DNA from: Cyclaneusma minus
Lineage: Eukaryota > Ascomycota > Leotiomycetes > Marthamycetales > Marthamycetaceae
Assembly: GCA_037179335.1 (NCBI GenBank)
Contig: JAKZHN010000044.1
Span: 186,001-250,000 of the forward strand
Length of the DNA: 64,000 nt
Direction of reading: 5' to 3'
Shown here piece by piece: positions 22,514-33,580 of this stretch. The notes beneath the pieces were generated by a model, which was not told the origin of the DNA, did not search any database, and saw only the letters and a program-made list of their open reading frames with translations. The translations under genes were made by a program, and so were the position numbers. Numbering within the stretch: position 1 is the stretch's first letter; each line of letters begins with the position of its first letter.

Positions 22514-22903
22514 TTGTCCGGTTTCTCCAGAGTTCATTTGAAAGCGCAATTTAACGTCGTCCGTCCCATGGTTCCATCTACTGACCACCTATGTCAAGGT
22601 ACGTAGTGACCTCAGATCAGGACTTCGTTTTCTCTCAGAAGATCTGTCCTCTTGCAACTGATGATGGGGCACAATGGGCGGTGCTCCAATAAATTGTGAG
22701 CTTTGATTTTCAAGTATTTGCTATATTCAAGGAGCATTGTCTCCCACTCCGGCCATATATCTGCCAAACCGACTGAAATTGCTGCAGAAATAAACTTATC
22801 TGTCCACAGCTTCCATACCTATATTGGAACTCTGTATCTGTATTCTGTAAGCTTCACAGGAACAGACGTATACGAACGTATGTTAGACATGACAGTGCAA
22901 AGA

Positions 22904-23272
22904 TACAGTTATGCGACAAAAGTCTGAACCCCCCTTCAATAATTAGGAATATTCCCAGTCACTGGGTATATCCACAGTGATTGGGAATGAATCTGGAATA
23001 TCCACAATAATTAAAAATATCCTCAAAAATTAAGAATACCCTTAGTAATTCGGAGTATCCACAGTAATTTTGAATATCCTCAAAAATCAAGAATATTCTT
23101 AGTAATTGGGAATGTTCTTAGTAATTGGGAAATTCACAGTGACTGTGAATATCTACAGTGATTGGGAATAACCTTAGTGATTGGGAATATCCACAGTAAT
23201 TGGGAATACTAAACAACCCAATAGCTGAGTACCGCCACGGAAGGGGGTGCAGACTTTTGTCGCCCCACTGTA
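22904..23272. mobile_element. TA-flanked MITE, copy 3, with long internal repeat array
   Basis: A 365-bp element (22906-23270) flanked by TA at 22904-22905 and 23271-23272. The left end reads CAGTTATGCGACAAAAGTCT and the right end on the other strand CAGTGGGGCGACAAAAGTCT; both go on to a C-rich AAC/ACCCCCTTC block. About fourteen degenerate units like CCACAGTAATTGGGAATAT, period ~19 bp, fill the interior (about 22938-23210). Non-coding. Confidence 0.8.
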
Positions 23273-23893
23273 TGGGTTCTGATTGTCATCCTGTTGGACA
23301 GCCTTGCTCCTGTGTGGTTTTGGGGACGGATTCTTGGAAAATAGTTCGGCGCGAACAAAATTTTGGCCTGGAGGGACCACATGCTAGAGTGAAGCTTTTG
23401 ATACACGCAATAATTGCGTGAGTGGTCTGTGCACGGGCGGAGCGGTACCTCGCATCTTCACCTTTGCTTTTCTATGTTCCAATAATCTCGTAACGACGAC
23501 TCTTCGACGCCTCATCACCTCCGACGCATTTGGCTACCATCTAGACGCGCCGCCAGAATTGCTTGATGCTCCAGATTCACTTAGGGAAAATGTGACTGGC
23601 AGATAGATATATTATTGACGCGCCATGCGCCCTTGATTCACCACCGGGACTTCGAGCTGCAGCCTCCAACCGCCCTCCATCTTCTTTTACTCTCTCCCAC
23701 ACATAGCAGATAACCAGCTGCAGATACACCTTCACTTGAATTGGTGCGGCGCCTAAACTGAGTCCAGCGAGCGAGCTGCCCAAGGGCACAAGGAATACTT
23801 TTCCAACAACTCTCTCTCTCTTCCCTCTCTTGTACCTTTCGTCCCCTAACTCTCCCCCCCACATAACCTTTCCCTCTCATCAACTTTGCGCCA

Positions 23894-25957
23894 ATGGCGA
23901 CCCCCACACCTGGCAGACCCCAGGTCGCTGCAACTCCTCCAGTCTCGACTCCGCACTCCATCTCACACCTCGCCGCCTTTTCTCCCCGCGGCCCACGAAG
24001 TGTCGGCCCCTCTCCGCAAGCCGTGAAGAAGTCTCCTGCGAATAGTCAGACCCTGTACGGCCACCCGTCGAACTCTTCCTCCGGCGCAATGACCTACGGC
24101 GCAATGAATTACGATTCCCCCTCCGCCGCTGCTGCGCTCGGCGCACTGCCTGCAATGGCAGATCTGCCTTCAGACTCCAGCCAAACTCGACGAGATGACG
24201 AAGCGGACCGACGGAGGAAGCTCCTTGAGGTGCTGGAGATACTGAAGCATGCCAAGGGCCATGTCTCTGAAGAAGGTCTTGAGCGACTGGTCAAGCGGTA
24301 CGGTTTGGAGTGCTTCTGGGAAGACCAGCGCACATCTCGCGGAGTCCCCAGAAGAACCCTCATCTCTGCTGGCACCGCACTCGCCATTGATGTCGATTTC
24401 GAGAGCAATCTGGTGAAGAAGGTTACCGTGAGCTTCCCAGAAGCGGCAGCGAGTCTGGATGCCTGCACAGAGAAGGCCGGGCAGATCTTACTGAACGATC
24501 TGAAGGTTGACGAGGAAAAGGGAGAAAGTGCCCTTACGAAGATGCTGGACAAGTTTGCCGACAATCTGGAGAGGCTGGTCACACTGGACAAACTGAGCAT
24601 CGCTCCAGGACTGAATTGCCATGAGGCAATCGCCGGGATCTACGAAAGTTTGAGGCGGTTGCATGAGTGGGAGGTCTCGCGGCTGAAAGAAGACCTAGTT
24701 TATCAGCGCAAGGGACAGAAATATCTGGGCAATCTGGTGGCATGTGAGAAGAGTGGAAGGCCGTTGCTACACGCAAGGAACCGAATCGGCCTCTGCATCG
24801 ACTACTGGCAGGACAAGCATCTCATTGCGCCAAAGGACACACCGGCAAGCGAGGAAGTGAAGGATGACGATCTCCACATTTTCTCCATATTCGTCGAATG
24901 CGCTGCCCTTCTAGCACCCGTCTTTCCCCCAGTTCGGATAAGCGACAACTGGCTCTCTCCTTCAGTCACTCGAGCCAACCACCTGCCCGAAGACATCCTC
25001 ATGCCCGCCAGCAATGGCGTCTACCTGGACTGGCAAGAACCCGAGAGCATCTTTCTATCACCATCAAAACCCTCCAACACTGACCAGAACGCTATGGACA
25101 TCGAGCAAGACTCATCCCTCGGGCAAGGCAAGCTTCCCGAGGTGATGTTTGTTGCAAAGTTTCATCCTCCCATTGTGGTCAGCTATGCAATCGCCCATCA
25201 CATCTACTCGCAGACCGGCAATACCATCGAGCCCACCGCCGATCTTCTCGACGGTCTCCTCCTACCCCATGGACCGGAAGAGCAAGTACCCCAGCAAGGT
25301 GAAAACCGCGTGATCAGAAGACAGAGAGGTCTGCAGGCATTCGCCGGGATATCCGAGAAGGTCGAAGAGAGAGTGCACGACATCAATCTGTTCGTCGAGA
25401 AACTGGACAATGGACGCACCATCTCAGAACTGTCCTTCTCGCATCCAAAGCAGTTGGTCGAGATGCTCCCGTTGCTTCGGCAATATGCATTTCTCTCTCG
25501 CTTGCTACAGAAGACTGTGGGCGAGGACACGAAGCCTCAGCCGAAAGCCCGTGCCAAGAAACCCAAGATGAACAGGAGCGACGAATTTGAGAACTTCATG
25601 GACGTGGATTCATCTCCCGCTGCCAAGTCCTCCGCGGCTCTTCTTACTTCAAGCCCAGTCTCTGACAATGCAGACCTGGCGATCGACATCAGTCTGTCGA
25701 CAGAGCCCATGCCCAAGATACAATTGGTGTTTCCTCTGAACGAAAAGACCGCCATCATCGCCTTCGAGGTTGGTCTGAGCGGTGCCATTAGGGTGCTTTC
25801 GCAGAATGTTGTGGAGGAGGATGAACACATGGAAGGCGTTATCGAGACTGAGGCTGGCAAGGGAAGGAAGCTGAGAGTGCATGATATGGCGAGGATGCTG
25901 GAGATCTGCGAGGACTTCAGTGTTTTTGTCGAGTACTTGAGAGCAAGGCTCGGCTAG
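23894..25957 (+). CDS. MED1: Mediator complex subunit 1
   Basis: An intronless 687-residue gene. Med1 belongs to the middle module of Mediator, which links gene-specific activators with RNA polymerase II in the nucleus. The first ~95 residues are Pro/Ser/Thr-rich and probably disordered. The conserved Med1 region follows: LEILKHAKGHVSEEGLERLV, GTALAIDVDFE, the helical ILLNDLKVDEEKGE segment, and NLVACEKSGRPLLHARNRIG with CIDYWQDKH. A basic KPQPKARAKKPKMNRS patch lies at about residue 550. The overall plan and length fit Pezizomycotina Med1 (PF10744 type); divergence in this family makes the call strong rather than certain. Confidence 0.85.
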   Translation: MATPTPGRPQVAATPPVSTPHSISHLAAFSPRGPRSVGPSPQAVKKSPANSQTLYGHPSNSSSGAMTYGAMNYDSPSAAAALGALPAMADLPSDSSQTRRDDEADRRRKLLEVLEILKHAKGHVSEEGLERLVKRYGLECFWEDQRTSRGVPRRTLISAGTALAIDVDFESNLVKKVTVSFPEAAASLDACTEKAGQILLNDLKVDEEKGESALTKMLDKFADNLERLVTLDKLSIAPGLNCHEAIAGIYESLRRLHEWEVSRLKEDLVYQRKGQKYLGNLVACEKSGRPLLHARNRIGLCIDYWQDKHLIAPKDTPASEEVKDDDLHIFSIFVECAALLAPVFPPVRISDNWLSPSVTRANHLPEDILMPASNGVYLDWQEPESIFLSPSKPSNTDQNAMDIEQDSSLGQGKLPEVMFVAKFHPPIVVSYAIAHHIYSQTGNTIEPTADLLDGLLLPHGPEEQVPQQGENRVIRRQRGLQAFAGISEKVEERVHDINLFVEKLDNGRTISELSFSHPKQLVEMLPLLRQYAFLSRLLQKTVGEDTKPQPKARAKKPKMNRSDEFENFMDVDSSPAAKSSAALLTSSPVSDNADLAIDISLSTEPMPKIQLVFPLNEKTAIIAFEVGLSGAIRVLSQNVVEEDEHMEGVIETEAGKGRKLRVHDMARMLEICEDFSVFVEYLRARLG

Positions 25958-26406
25958 CTTCGCCAGTCCAGAGAAGCTTATAGTGCGCCTCGTGTAAGCG
26001 TCCTTGCTCGACCACGGTCCATCGATGTTGTCGATTGTGAGTCTGTCGTTTTCAGCTACCTGGAAGCCAAGGTCGCTAGTGTCGTTGAATACGTCGAGGG
26101 AATTGTTGGTATTGATCTCGACGCCACTCTTCGCATTGTGCAAACCAAGCATGCTAGTAGACCACACAGAAAGATGTGAATTCTTTGAGAAAGCCTCCCG
26201 GTATCATGATATTCTGGCAGCTGGCTACCTACCGCCACACGTCGAATTCGGGAAGGGGGTGCAGACATTTGTCGTCCCACTGTATATACCCGGACGTTCA
26301 TAAATCCCCTCAGTCTACACCGTATTCTGTATAAACTAGCCCTTAACCTTCTACAAACATCTATAAACACATTTATTCACACTATATTATCTCGACGCCA
26401 TCTCCA
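25958..26406. other. Spacer with a solo MITE end
   Basis: 3' flanks of MED1 and the RING gene. Positions 26246-26284 match the right terminal sequence of the TA-flanked MITE family. The remainder shows nothing recognisable. Confidence 0.45.
26230..26284. mobile_element. Truncated MITE end (TA-flanked family)
   Basis: Reads ACCGCCACACGTCGAATTCG, then GGAAGGGGGTGCAGACATTT and GTCGTCCCACTGTA, matching the right ends of the copies at 22285 and 22904. No matching left end was found upstream, so this is a solo end or a heavily deleted copy. Confidence 0.6.
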
Positions 26407-28707
26407 TCACTGCATACTCTGCACACCAGTTTCATGTTCCTGCAAAGCTTTCGTCAGTATTTCCTGAGCCTGCCTGCGTCGCCATCTCCCTAGTCCGTCG
26501 CGACCCTCCTGGGTTTGAACAATGCGATCAATCGGATTTCCCTCACGCTCTTGGAAGTTCCACTCGTTCATCCAGTAATCCCCTACCTGACCGTCATCAT
26601 CGTGAGCCTGGTATTCCACGGCGTCCTCGAAGTCTTCCTCATCTGAACTCAGGAGGTTGACGGTATTTCGTTTCCTGTGCTCGGCTTCAAACTGTTCCTG
26701 GCTTGGCTGCGGTGGAATGTCGAAAGGCTGCACATTTGTCGCGAGAGCATCCAGTCTGTCCCCGGCGACGCTTTCATGGTAGCCCCAGGAGTCGTAGTAG
26801 CGAGGCGTGATGCCGACTCGGAGGTGCTGGAAGGATTGATCTTGGCGTAGGCCCGGAGGCTTGTTGCAGTTCCGGTACTGACAGTTGTAGCGGTAGACTC
26901 CTAAACAAAACGTTAGTTTGGTGGAATAGGGGGGCAGGGCGCGCGGTGCGGAAAGGTGCTTACCAGGCTGGTCCCATATCTGAAATATGCACTTTACGTG
27001 GAAGAAGTGCTGACAATGCAATTCCATTAGTGTCTGAGGAGGGTCCCAGAGTTCCCCACAAATAGTGCACCTATCGTCCATATACGAAGGGGGCCGCTGG
27101 AGATTGAGCGGGTGGACGGCGAAGAGATGGGTATATATGTTCGTCTCGTCTGAAGGCAGCGTTGCAGAGTCACCCAGTGGTCTTGTATATGGTGGCTTTC
27201 TGAAGAGGCGTTGGATTCTCCTCCACGCATTTAGCCCGTTCGCGTCCGGATTCCATTCCTCTTGCTCCAGCGCAATGAACAGCTGTTTCCCTATTCCAAA
27301 GTCAGACTCTTAGTGCATAAGGTAGATGGTCGTGAATATCCGAAAGTTTGAGGACCTGGACGCGACTTACATGGGCGGCCACCAGACCAATCTCTTAGGA
27401 GGCGAAAGTTCCGCCTATCTCGGTTGTTATCGTGAATCTGCATTAGGTACTTTTGCATAAGATTCTCTCTTGCAGCTTCGGAATCGCCACGCCAGCTGTT
27501 GAAGTCAAAGTCGTAGCTGCCTTCTCGTAATGCCAAACGCTTGGACACTAGATAGTCCTCGGCATGATCAATCTTGAGGCGATCTTCAAATTCATACTCC
27601 TTTTCTAAAAGCCTTAAGATGTTCTGGGTAAAAGACGTCAAACCACCCGCATCCAATGCCTAGTAAAAGAGGAGTGAATTAGCTTGATTCTGGCCAACTG
27701 GGTATGGGGGCGTGCTGGCTGTTGCCTACCCCTTGCAATTTCGTTACCATGGCCCCATGGAGGTCACGGTTATCGAAGTTCTCTATCAGAATAGTATATT
27801 TGTTTTCTGGGAGTGGTCTATTCCTCTTGTATATATGCGGATGCGGCAGCGCAGTTTGCATGCGTGTCGAGGCCCGATCCGCCAAAGTGTCCAATTCTTG
27901 AAGCACGTTCGTTCGAAGTTCGTCGAAAATCCATTTAAAGGTATCCGGGGTATGAAAAAAGTGAGTGCGCGCTACCGATCTTTTGCAATTCGTATACAGC
28001 GGCGAAGGGTTTTGAGACAAGACTTTTTCGCACTCGAGACTGCGGAGGGAAGAAGAAATTGCTACTAGACGTTCCAAGCCGTCCCAGCCCAGGTGTCCGT
28101 CTTGGATCCCCTTGCTGGAAAGCAAGTAATTTGAATGAAGCAATCTGCTCCAAGCTCTCTGGAACAGCCACTCGAAGCGTAGCTCTTCAGCCTCTAAATT
28201 CGAACCGTCGGGCAACGGATGAGCCCACTGATCCGGATTGCGGTTGTCGACGAAGCGATTCACGTCTTTCAGGATATCGGCTGCCGTAAAGAGCCAGCTT
28301 ATACGTTTCATCGTCCTGACTGCCGCGCTTGTCTGCGGGATATTTTCGAGTTTGAGAAAGTCCCCCACATGCTCGCGAAATACCGCCGTGTTATCCTCGA
28401 ATTCCTGCTGAAGATTCACATTTGCCTTATAAGGTTTGCCTCGATAAAGTGATTTCTCGGATAATACTCTGTGCTTTTTGATTTTCTTCATCGTCCTTTT
28501 ATAGCGTGTGCTCGCCTCCGATTTTGACAGCATATATGCCAATAAGTACGCGGTTGGGTCGCGCGCCCTATCTTCAATAGGGGTATCTTGGAGTACGTTC
28601 AAGAATGACGCTACTGGCGGATCACCCATCAGATCTATATCCTCCCCCGCCATCTCTGTCAGTTTGGCGGCATAGAATTGCTCGAAATTGGCAGGAATGT
28701 TCGCCAT
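26407..28707 (-). CDS. RING-type zinc finger protein
   Basis: Four exons on the minus strand (28707-27730, 27659-27371, 27290-26964, 26900-26407) encode 695 residues with consistent phases. The N-terminal ~420 residues are helical, charged and not recognised. A RING-like finger at about 497-545 reads CTICGELWDPPQTLMELHCQ, then HFFHVKCIF and finally CQYRNC. The pattern C-x2-C...C-x-H-x2-H-x2-C...C-x4-C is close to RING-H2, although the last pair is spaced by four instead of two. Such proteins are usually E3 ubiquitin ligases, but the substrate is unknown. The C-terminus is acidic (SSDEEDFEDAVEY). It is probably one of the many lineage-specific RING proteins of Dothideomycetes. Confidence 0.75.
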
Positions 28708-29166
28708 GATTGCTCGCTCGAAGTTTTGTCAAACGTAAGAGGCCGATATATTGACTGACTGCCGTGCTTGGGCCTCTCGAGGATACTATCGGCGATTCTT
28801 TGAAGAAATCTAATTATCCAAGTAAAGAGCAGTATAAAGATCAGGCAAGCAACTGGAGATTCAGATGCGCCGTTTTTGGATTGCGAAACAAAAGCACAAA
28901 GGAGATCTGTGGTGAATAGTGATCGGACACGGTGAGATTCACAGAAGACTCCAGGAGCACAAAGGAAGTCACGTGAATGGGGATCAACAAAGGAAAGAAA
29001 AAGCCCACCTGTCGCTCATGATCTGCGCTTGTGTAACAGGAAGGGCTGTCCCAGTTGACCCCTACGCTCGCTCCGATCCCATATGTCGAGGGAATCCTTT
29101 CACTTGAATGGAACTGCCCCGTGTTCCAGCGAAATAGCATGAAGAATCCACAACATGTATTCACCA
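28708..29166. other. Spacer between RING gene start and TatD gene end
   Basis: Promoter of the RING gene and 3' flank of the TatD gene. Nothing recognised. Confidence 0.4.
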
Positions 29167-30359
29167 TCATGGTTTCTCTACCGCAAACATCCTCGTAGTG
29201 TTCTCCCACGCCTTCTCCGTAAGCTCCTCAACACCAATCCCCTTAATCCCCGCCACAGCCCAAGCAACCCGATCAATCAGACAAGGTTCATTCCTTCCCT
29301 TCACCATCACCCCCTTCACCCATTTCTCCTTCTTCACACTCTTCCACGGAATCTCAGGCATGTCCTTCAAGTAGGCCGCACTCGCATGACTCGGCCTCAT
29401 CTCGCACCACGGCCCGTCAGTTTCCAACTGTATCCTCTCCAGCGGCACCGCCCGCACCACCTCCACATTCTCTTCCGTCTTCAAACTACAGCCATTAATG
29501 CCAATATCAAAACCCATCTCCACCAGCTCGCGCATTTCTGCCAAGGTACCGGTGAAACTGTGTACGACGCCGCGTTTGGGCAGCTTGTCTAGTCTTTCTT
29601 TCAGCAGTTTGGAAAAGTCCTCGGCTGCGGCGCGCGAGTGTAGGAATAGCGGAAGGCCGACTTCAATGGCGATGTCGAGTTGGGCGGCGAAGTATTCGAG
29701 CTGGGTGTCTTTGGGACATAGGGATAGGCGGTCGTAGTCGAGGCCGATCTCGCCAAAGGCTACACAGTGGCCGGATGCTTTTGCTTGCAGAGCTAGGGTT
29801 TTGAGGGAGGAGAGTAGGTCTTGGGGACCGGTTGGATGATTGGGAAAATCAAGGCAAGTGCAGGGGTGTACGCCGACGGTGCAGTATATGAAATCGGCTG
29901 TTCAGGCTACAGTTAGCTGTGGTCGACTCGAGTTTATAGATGGGGTAGTGGCTCACGATATTCCTTTGCCAGTTCTACAGCCTTGGCAGACTCGGGCAGG
30001 CTGGATCCGGTTACGATGAGCTTTTGGCAGCCGGCTTCGCGAGCTCGCTCCAGGATGTCTTCGAGATCATCGGGGTGTCGCTGTGTGCCATGGTATTCGC
30101 CCCGGAAAATAGGGTCAGTTAGGTTGATTCCTATCTACTACGGCCTACAAGTCAGGACGGCGGGACTTGCAAGTTTTTGGTAGAGCGTTTTGGAACTGAC
30201 ATCGATGTATCGCGGCTTGCGGTCAGCTCCCGAAGGAAGGGGAGACTTGGGCTTGTCGTCCATTTTGGCGGAGAAGCTGCGGGTTGTGGTGGTGTAGAGC
30301 GGGCAGATGGATCTTGACAGACGCGGGGCTTTACAAAGAGAAGTACGCAGTCTGTTCAT
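29167..30359 (-). CDS. TatD-family metal-dependent deoxyribonuclease
   Basis: Three exons on the minus strand (30359-30201, 30134-29957, 29897-29167) encode 355 residues. The first junction gives RYID-IGINLTDPIFRG, the metal-binding start of TatD enzymes. Further motifs are KLIVTGSSLPES, VGVHPC, AFGEIGLDYDRL, LPLFLHSRAAAEDF, VVHSFTG, GINGCSLKT and ETDGPWC. These cover the His/Glu/Asp ligands of the TIM-barrel amidohydrolase fold. TatD nucleases act as 3'-5' exonucleases in DNA repair and apoptotic DNA breakdown. The first ~35 residues are Arg/Ser/Thr-rich (TTTRSFSAKM), suggesting mitochondrial import, with a second Met at residue 33 that could give a cytosolic form. The first intron has a GTCAGT donor, weaker than its neighbours. 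Confidence 0.9.
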
Positions 30360-31666
30360 ATCTCAGGGGCTGTGAGTGATTCTGTCATTGGAAGTTGAAG
30401 TTGTCGTCGTCGACTTCGCACTGATCTCGCCAGGCCCCAAACTGCCGAGAATTAGCCAGCGTCACACAAAGCGATTCTTCTCCCTCGCCGCTTGCATCCC
30501 TCGACAACATGTCTCTTGTGATCATACTACGTCCCGATATCCCATGCTGGCTTTCTGTCAAGGACTCATTGCATCGGAACTTGCCAGCTTCGATTGTTCA
30601 CAAATCTCCACTTTTTGAAGTTGCACGTCATCGAGAGCCTCAAGCACAATGAGGGGCTGAGCAGCAAAGCCATGCCCACCGTGACTGATATGCTGCCCTG
30701 CCGACCACAATGGCCCATCATCATGGCTTCATTGGCCAATTGGCCCATTTGCGCATCTGTCCACTGCCACAGCGTCTCCCGGACGCTGGATGATATTCCA
30801 ACTTCGAGGATGAAGGACATCTGGGGGACCTCGTGCCCCTATCTTACTCTGCATGTTCTAGGAGGACACTTTTCCGACCACACCTCCTCTTTCTTTCACG
30901 ACTCGGTGTGCTTATCTCTCTTTCAGTCTTGCGTTGCTGCCTACGAAAAGCCGGCTAGCCGTGCATACTCGCGAGTGCGATTACTCACAGCATCTTATTC
31001 TTCAGCTAGAAAGTGGCCACAATATGCAGCGAACGAGCCACATGAGCAGCTTGGCGTGAGCTAGCCGGAATCCTTCGAGTGAAGAATCAGAGAGCGTTGC
31101 GTCTTTCTGCGGAATGTTTCGAGTCGACTCATGCCGCGCTTTCAGGGATGAAGGTCCGCTGCGCCTCCTCATAGGCCTGCCCTACATCAACCTCCAGCTT
31201 GCGGAGGCTTGGACTGCAGATGTGCGCCGACAAGGTGAGTCACTGCCCCAGGCCCACTGCTTTATCGTTTTTTCATCCAACTGTTTCTCGTATGGTCTGC
31301 CGACAATGCAACTCGATCCAGGTCATGCAAGAGCGAGCAGCGTTACTCTTGCGCGCATGAGCATTATTCCCCGGTCTGACGATATGCTGCTGCTGCGCAT
31401 TGTCCAGTCATTGTTGCACAATGGCTGCCAGGCAACCATGAGGTATCTGAACTATGTAGCTGTTATATATCCAACTTTCCATTCTTCTCTTTCTCTTCTC
31501 CTTTTCCATGCACCCTCTCCGTTGTTCCAATTCACACACAAAACATTCATCCGTCAAGATCGAGATCAAACACATTCCCGACCGCATTTCTCTCCTGAAG
31601 AACCAATCCTCGTTGCCAACCGTGGAGTACTCTACTTCCTACGTCTAATCTTATCTCGCTCCAACC
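30360..31666. other. 1.3-kb spacer without recognised genes
   Basis: Divergent upstream regions of the TatD gene and the WW-like gene. Open frames of up to ~240 codons on the plus strand overlap the next gene's leader and have no family signal. Nothing else seen. Confidence 0.4.
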
Positions 31667-32413
31667 ATGTCTCCCACAGCCTTCAGAGGTCTGGTCGACC
31701 AACTCAAGGTCGAGCTCAACCTCTGCATCGAGCTTTGCCATGCCATCCGCCTCAATCGACATATCAGCAGCAGTCACAAAACCCTCGATGCCCTCGAGAG
31801 CGCTCTCCGAGCCGGTCCCTCCAACATTGAATACTTCTACAAATCTGCAAAAAAGAGCGTCGACTCGCGAATAGACCTCGGCGACGACCTCGCCCGCCGG
31901 GAAATGGAGCAACACATCAACGAAATCCGCTCACGAATCAAGCCCAGGCTCTCAGACACCGCCCTGCCATCGTACATCCGGCCCCGAACCACCAAAGAAA
32001 ACCCCGGCTTCCGCCAGCTCCTGAAGCAATGGGAAACCACGGAAACAGGCGTCACCTATACGTTTAAAGACCTTGCTCAACGCCTGTCAGGCAGGACCGC
32101 AGCAGCAACGAAATCTCCAAGCCCGGCACCTGTGGCTTCGACAAAGAGAGCTCGCTTTGCGCCAGACCCTACGACGGCCACGTATGAGCTGCCGCGGCAA
32201 GACCAAGTCACCATGCCGGCGGTTGACTATGAGATTCTGATGGAGCATATGAAGAGCAGCTGGCGCGAGGAATACGTCGGCGATAGGCTCTTGTATGTGA
32301 ATGCTTTTGACCCTGAGAAAGCGCAGTGGGAGCGGCCTTCTGGCTTTATCCAGGCCGCGTCGAGGAGGCCTGTTCGGAGGGGTTCGTTTGAGAGGCGGTC
32401 GCCGAGGATCTGA
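31667..32413 (+). CDS. Hypothetical protein with a WW-like domain
   Basis: An intronless frame of 248 residues starting MSPTAFRGLVDQLKVELNLC. The N-terminal half is helical and resembles no family I can name. A Ser/Pro/Ala-rich linker (about 150-165) leads to a C-terminal segment at ~200-232: SWREEYVGDRLLYVNAFDPE, then KAQWERPSGF. The two Trp about 22 residues apart, the YVN and the final Pro fit a WW fold, which binds proline-rich ligands. The tail is Arg-rich. Codon use with C/G third positions in the first half supports a real gene; third-position bias weakens toward the 3' end. Confidence 0.6.
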   Translation: MSPTAFRGLVDQLKVELNLCIELCHAIRLNRHISSSHKTLDALESALRAGPSNIEYFYKSAKKSVDSRIDLGDDLARREMEQHINEIRSRIKPRLSDTALPSYIRPRTTKENPGFRQLLKQWETTETGVTYTFKDLAQRLSGRTAAATKSPSPAPVASTKRARFAPDPTTATYELPRQDQVTMPAVDYEILMEHMKSSWREEYVGDRLLYVNAFDPEKAQWERPSGFIQAASRRPVRRGSFERRSPRI

Positions 32414-32988
32414 AATTGGATTTGTGCATCTACTGTTTTGAATTTTTTGAAAGCGAGCGAGCATTGTGTCATTTGGGTATTGGCACGTATGGGCCTAGCA
32501 CTCTCCTGTATGGAAGGATTGAATGCGACATCAGGGTAGATACTAGATCTTGGTACCGTGACAACATGTTTCACTTTTGTCGTCCCATTGTAATGCTTTC
32601 TTTCCAGGTTCCCTCACTTCCGACTTGATGTGATCATGTGCAATACTTGGATTATTTTGAATTACTTGAAATGTTTGCAATTATTGCAAATATTCCCAAT
32701 TGCTTCTATATATCATCCAGCCCCCTAGCCCACGTGGGCTCCTCTAAAGCGGTTATATCCGAGTACGGTACATGACCCCAAGAGCTCCGCCGAGTAGTGC
32801 GAATTGCCACCCGACCCCTTCCTCAAGCCTAGCCTTTCGGCTTCGCAGCTTTTTTCATATCAGCCGGATCCATGCGAAAAGGCAATGTATCAAAAGTCAA
32901 GACATTTTGATAGCCCATTTTCTTGCATTGCGTTCTAAGACATTGATTAGATTCATCTAATGTCATCCCAAATTCTGGAAAATTGGTG
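32414..32988. other. Spacer with a MITE-end remnant and AT-rich repeat
   Basis: A degenerate MITE end lies at 32574-32592 and about 60 bp of the ~19-bp-period repeat at 32645-32703. Otherwise nothing recognised. Confidence 0.45.
32574..32703. repeat. Degenerate MITE end plus 19-bp-period repeat units
   Basis: Positions 32574-32592 read ACTTTTGTCGTCCCATTGTA-like sequence, one substitution from the shared MITE terminus. Positions 32645-32703 hold units such as ATTACTTGAAATGTTTGCAA. No second terminus was found. Confidence 0.45.
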
Positions 32989-33580
32989 TTACAAAGCACC
33001 AAAAACAACGAGGCCAAAGCTCAGAATAAGGGGGGCACTGACGGAGAAGATCAGAACGATCCAAGCAAAGCTGGCGTATACCGAAAACGATGGACCAATG
33101 CCAATGCTTGTGAGGGTGAAACGTCGTTTGTGCTCGTGTGGTCGATAATCGGGCCCAGGCAAGTTTTGATCGGCATGGTGGGAATCGGCATGGTGGGGAG
33201 CTGAGCCAAAGTCGTCGAGCTCAGTGACATGCCTTGCACAAGCAGAGACAAAGTCGTCGACCAAAACCATTATGTCGAGGAATCTGGGATCTGAAGTCGT
33301 CCTTGCCGGGGAGGCGATTCTTGAACGACATAAACGACTTGGATTCTCGCGTAATTCGCTGGTTCTCAGCGAGGAGCTGCTGGTTGACCTGCTCATCAGG
33401 AATAACAAAGGAAGTGGACAAGGCCACCGCGAGGGGCAGAAGAGTGATGGACTCCTGGCGAATCTCGACGTTGAGGCGTGCGACCGGGTCCTCGAACTGG
33501 ATGAACGCCGAATTCATTGGAGCACATCTTTCCGGTTCGGCTTGGTCCTCGCAGATCTCCACGTTAAGGTACGCGAGCTC
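32989..33580 (-). pseudogene. Relic of a CSC1/DUF221-type channel gene
   Basis: Read on the minus strand, about 33575-33380 contains AYLNVEICEDQAEPERCAPM followed by NSAFIQFEDPVARLNVEIRQ, the conserved cytosolic-loop signature of fungal CSC1-type channels. A frame shift later, 33090-32989 contains SFSVYASFAWIVLIFSVSAP and LILSFGLVVFGAL, resembling the late transmembrane segment (usually ...YSVIAPLIL...) of the same family. Order along the strand agrees with the family, but several transmembrane helices are missing between them and the frame is not continuous. The antisense strand happens to be open for 228 codons. Assignment is by motif memory. Confidence 0.45.

Larger units (their letters stand above)
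21539..23893. other. 2.3-kb spacer with two MITEs
   Basis: Holds MITEs at 22285-22513 and 22904-23272. The stretches 21540-22280, 22514-22903 and 23273-23893 show no recognisable gene; the last is the MED1 upstream region, rich in CT tracts. Confidence 0.5.

Noticed and set aside
26230..26284. Full MITE ending at 26282
   Set aside because: No left terminal repeat could be found in the preceding 300 bp, so only a solo end is reported.
30594..31064. 156-codon open frame on the plus strand
   Set aside because: No motif and no coding-like codon bias; considered chance.
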